7,280 nucleotides of DNA from Yoonia sp. (GTDB taxonomy: Bacteria > Pseudomonadota > Alphaproteobacteria > Rhodobacterales > Rhodobacteraceae). Position 1 is the stretch's first letter; every line of letters begins with the position of its first letter. Below, in pieces: positions 5,483 through 7,280 of the stretch. The position numbers were made by a program, and so were the translations under genes. Location: NCBI GenBank assembly GCA_028822885.1, contig JAPKCP010000170.1, positions 1 to 7,280 on the forward strand. Direction: 5' to 3'. Below the pieces are notes generated by a model. It was not told where the DNA came from and did no database searches. It worked only from the letters and a program-made list of their open reading frames with translations.

Positions 5483-7280
5483 GGCCACATCCACACGCGG
5501 GATGGATGCCATCTGCCGCAAGACGAAAAATGCCAATCCAAGCGTTGGATCAGCCTTATCATGACGCGACAGCACCTCGAACACGCGCCGGACCACGCAC
5601 TGTCTGGTGGCGCGCAGCTACGTTTTTGCCCGCAATTGCTGCTACCGCCGCCCTAATCGTAGCCTTCACCGACTGGTTCGCGATGGACGGTTTTTCGGCG
5701 TTTGAGGGCGTTGTGATCACTTTGATCGCCTTCACGTTCTTTTGGATCGCGCTGTCCGTCAGCACGTCATTCCTTGGCGTCGCAACCTTGTGCCTATCAC
5801 GTCCACGCGCAGCCCTTGACGGCCCAGTTCCGCCAATGAACGTGGCGCTCTTAGTCCCTGTTTTTAACGAAGACACCGCGGACGTGTTCGGCAATGCCGC
5901 CGCGATGCTGTCCGCCTTGGATGAACAAGATTTCGTCCACAGTTTTGACCTCTTCATCTTGTCCGACACCCGTGATGCAGCCATTGCCGCAAAAGAAGAA
6001 CGCGCCTTCATCGCACTTCGCACGCAATTGGGCTTGGGCAGCCAAGTTTATTATCGTAGGCGTGCCGACAATGTAGATCGCAAGGTCGGCAACCTTGCCG
6101 ATTGGGTCGAAAACTGGGGCGGTGCCTACGAGGCTATGCTTGTGTTGGACGCCGATAGCCTGATGGCTGGCGAAGCAATTGTTGGGTTGGCCGATGCGTT
6201 GGCCTATGATCCCGCAGCAGGGCTAATCCAATCTTTCCCAACGTTGTTTGGCGCACAATCCGTGTTTGGCCGCGTACAGCAATTCTCAAACCGCGTGTAC
6301 GGTGCGGCTTTGGCCGAGGGCCTTGCCAAATGGACTGACCGCGAGGGCAATTACTGGGGCCATAACGCGATCATCCGGTCCGCTGCTTTTGCGGCCTGCG
6401 CGGGCTTGCCCAAGGTTGGCAACCACAAGGGCAACGGCCGTCTGATCCTCTCACACGATTTTATTGAGGCAGGATTACTGCGCCGTGCTGGCTGGTCCGT
6501 GCGTTTCTTGCCGCGCATCGGGGGGTCCTATGAAGAGGTTCCGGCGACTCTGATCGACTACGTTCTACGCGACCGTCGCTGGTGTCAGGGCAACCTGCAA
6601 CATCTCAGGCTAATTGGGTCGCGTGGTTTCAATGCGGTGTCACGCTTCCACCTGATTAGTGGGGCGATGGGTTATCTCATGTCCCCAGCTTGGTTCGCTT
6701 TGCTTCTCGTCTGGACGCTGATTGGTAACGGCCAAGAGACGAACGCGATCCGCTACTTTTCTGGCTTTGACCCGCAGGTTAGTTGGCCTGTGATCAGCAC
6801 TGGAAACTCCCTCGCGATCCTCAGTTTTATGTACGGGATGTTGCTGGCTCCAAAGTTGATGAGCGCAGGTGCGGCCAGCCGTTCGGGCATCAACATGCGC
6901 GATATGGGCGGAGCATTTCAGTTCCTTGGATCGCTGTTCGCTGAAATTCTACTGTCGATCCTTTTTGCTCCAATCATGATGGTGCAGCAGACGATTGCGG
7001 TAATACGCACAACAATTGGCTATCAGGAAACATGGACGCCACAACAACGACGTGGTGGTCAATACGGCATGTTGATCATGCTCAAGTTCCACATTGTGGA
7101 GACGCTAATGGGCGCTTTGATGATTGCAGGTATGGCCCAAGGTCTTGTGACACTGTGGCTGCTACCCATTGCAATTAGCCTGATTGGGGCGGTCCCACTG
7201 TCTGCGTTCAGCGGAGTAAATCTAGGGGCAAAAGGATGGTCGGGGCGTCAAATGGGCACACCAGAGCACCTAAACGCGCC
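5470..7280 (+). CDS. opgH: OpgH-family glucan glucosyltransferase, 3' end cut by the window
   Basis: Inner-membrane family 2 glycosyltransferase that builds the beta-1,2-glucan backbone from UDP-glucose and passes it to the periplasm. 603 codons are visible; no stop codon is reached. Seen: two N-terminal membrane helices (about 45-66 and 80-109), then the GT2 domain with VALLVPVFNEDT (125-136), FILSDTRD (162-169), YYRRRADNVDRKVGN (194-208), VLDADS (225-230, the DxD motif), NYWGHNAIIR (294-303), ILSHDFIEAGLLRRAGW (326-342), GGSYEEVP (351-358) and RDRRWCQGN (367-375, the Q/RxxRW motif). About five more hydrophobic stretches follow, near 393-418, 438-460, 482-513, 535-555 and 556-580. All expected catalytic motifs are present. 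In-frame ATGs at 5506 and 5530 are alternative starts; GAGG at 5453-5456 gives weak support for 5470. E. coli OpgH has 847 residues; as I recall, Rhodobacterales forms are near 600, so little is probably missing. Confidence 0.93.
   Translation, partial: MDDLGPHPHAGWMPSAARRKMPIQALDQPYHDATAPRTRAGPRTVWWRAATFLPAIAATAALIVAFTDWFAMDGFSAFEGVVITLIAFTFFWIALSVSTSFLGVATLCLSRPRAALDGPVPPMNVALLVPVFNEDTADVFGNAAAMLSALDEQDFVHSFDLFILSDTRDAAIAAKEERAFIALRTQLGLGSQVYYRRRADNVDRKVGNLADWVENWGGAYEAMLVLDADSLMAGEAIVGLADALAYDPAAGLIQSFPTLFGAQSVFGRVQQFSNRVYGAALAEGLAKWTDREGNYWGHNAIIRSAAFAACAGLPKVGNHKGNGRLILSHDFIEAGLLRRAGWSVRFLPRIGGSYEEVPATLIDYVLRDRRWCQGNLQHLRLIGSRGFNAVSRFHLISGAMGYLMSPAWFALLLVWTLIGNGQETNAIRYFSGFDPQVSWPVISTGNSLAILSFMYGMLLAPKLMSAGAASRSGINMRDMGGAFQFLGSLFAEILLSILFAPIMMVQQTIAVIRTTIGYQETWTPQQRRGGQYGMLIMLKFHIVETLMGALMIAGMAQGLVTLWLLPIAISLIGAVPLSAFSGVNLGAKGWSGRQMGTPEHLNA

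Noticed and set aside
5559..6023. Open antisense frame of 154 codons over the start of opgH
   Set aside because: The + strand frame encodes the OpgH membrane helices and GT2 motifs here; the Ala/Ser/Lys-rich antisense product looks like a composition artefact.
1..7280. Mobile element, CRISPR array, tRNA/rRNA gene or phage module
   Set aside because: No transposase or integrase motifs, terminal repeats with target duplications, regularly spaced repeats, or cloverleaf-like sequences were seen on either strand.

Overview
The window reads as ordinary chromosomal DNA from an alphaproteobacterium, most likely a marine Roseobacter-group member of the Rhodobacterales. This rests on recalled protein flavour (an OpgC_C-type OpgC, a short OpgH, a CaiB/BaiF CoA transferase), the moderate-to-high GC codon use and the densely packed genes. 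No species can be named from the sequence alone. All five supported genes lie on the + strand. There are no RNA genes, insertion sequences, CRISPR arrays or phage genes, and no gene-free stretch longer than about 150 bases.

Layout. Positions 12-1193 hold a complete family III (CaiB/BaiF) CoA transferase. A 148-base gap (1194-1341) holds a 10-bp inverted repeat, a nested 10-bp hairpin and a perfect TATAAT hexamer; it looks like the boundary between two transcription units. Next come a TTC38-like tetratricopeptide-repeat protein (1342-2715), an OpgC-type succinyltransferase (2742-3965), an OpgG-type periplasmic glucan protein (3962-5482) and an OpgH-type glucosyltransferase (5470 to the window edge, 603 codons seen, stop codon not reached).

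How the genes work together. opgC, opgG and opgH form a compact cluster for osmoregulated periplasmic glucans (OPGs). By family knowledge, OpgH polymerises a beta-1,2-glucan backbone from UDP-glucose and moves it across the inner membrane. OpgG processes it in the periplasm, and OpgC adds succinyl groups that make it anionic. opgC/opgG overlap by 4 bases (ATGA) and opgG/opgH by 13 bases, so translation is probably coupled. The TPR gene ends only 26 bases before opgC and may be the first gene of the same operon, which would be an unexplained link between a TTC38-like protein and glucan synthesis.

The points most worth a second look are the TPR-opgC-opgG-opgH arrangement, the structured gap upstream of it, the RR-containing signal peptide of OpgG, and the short cytoplasmic N-terminus of OpgH, which lacks most of the region that binds FtsZ in E. 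coli. I see no clearly new biological system here.
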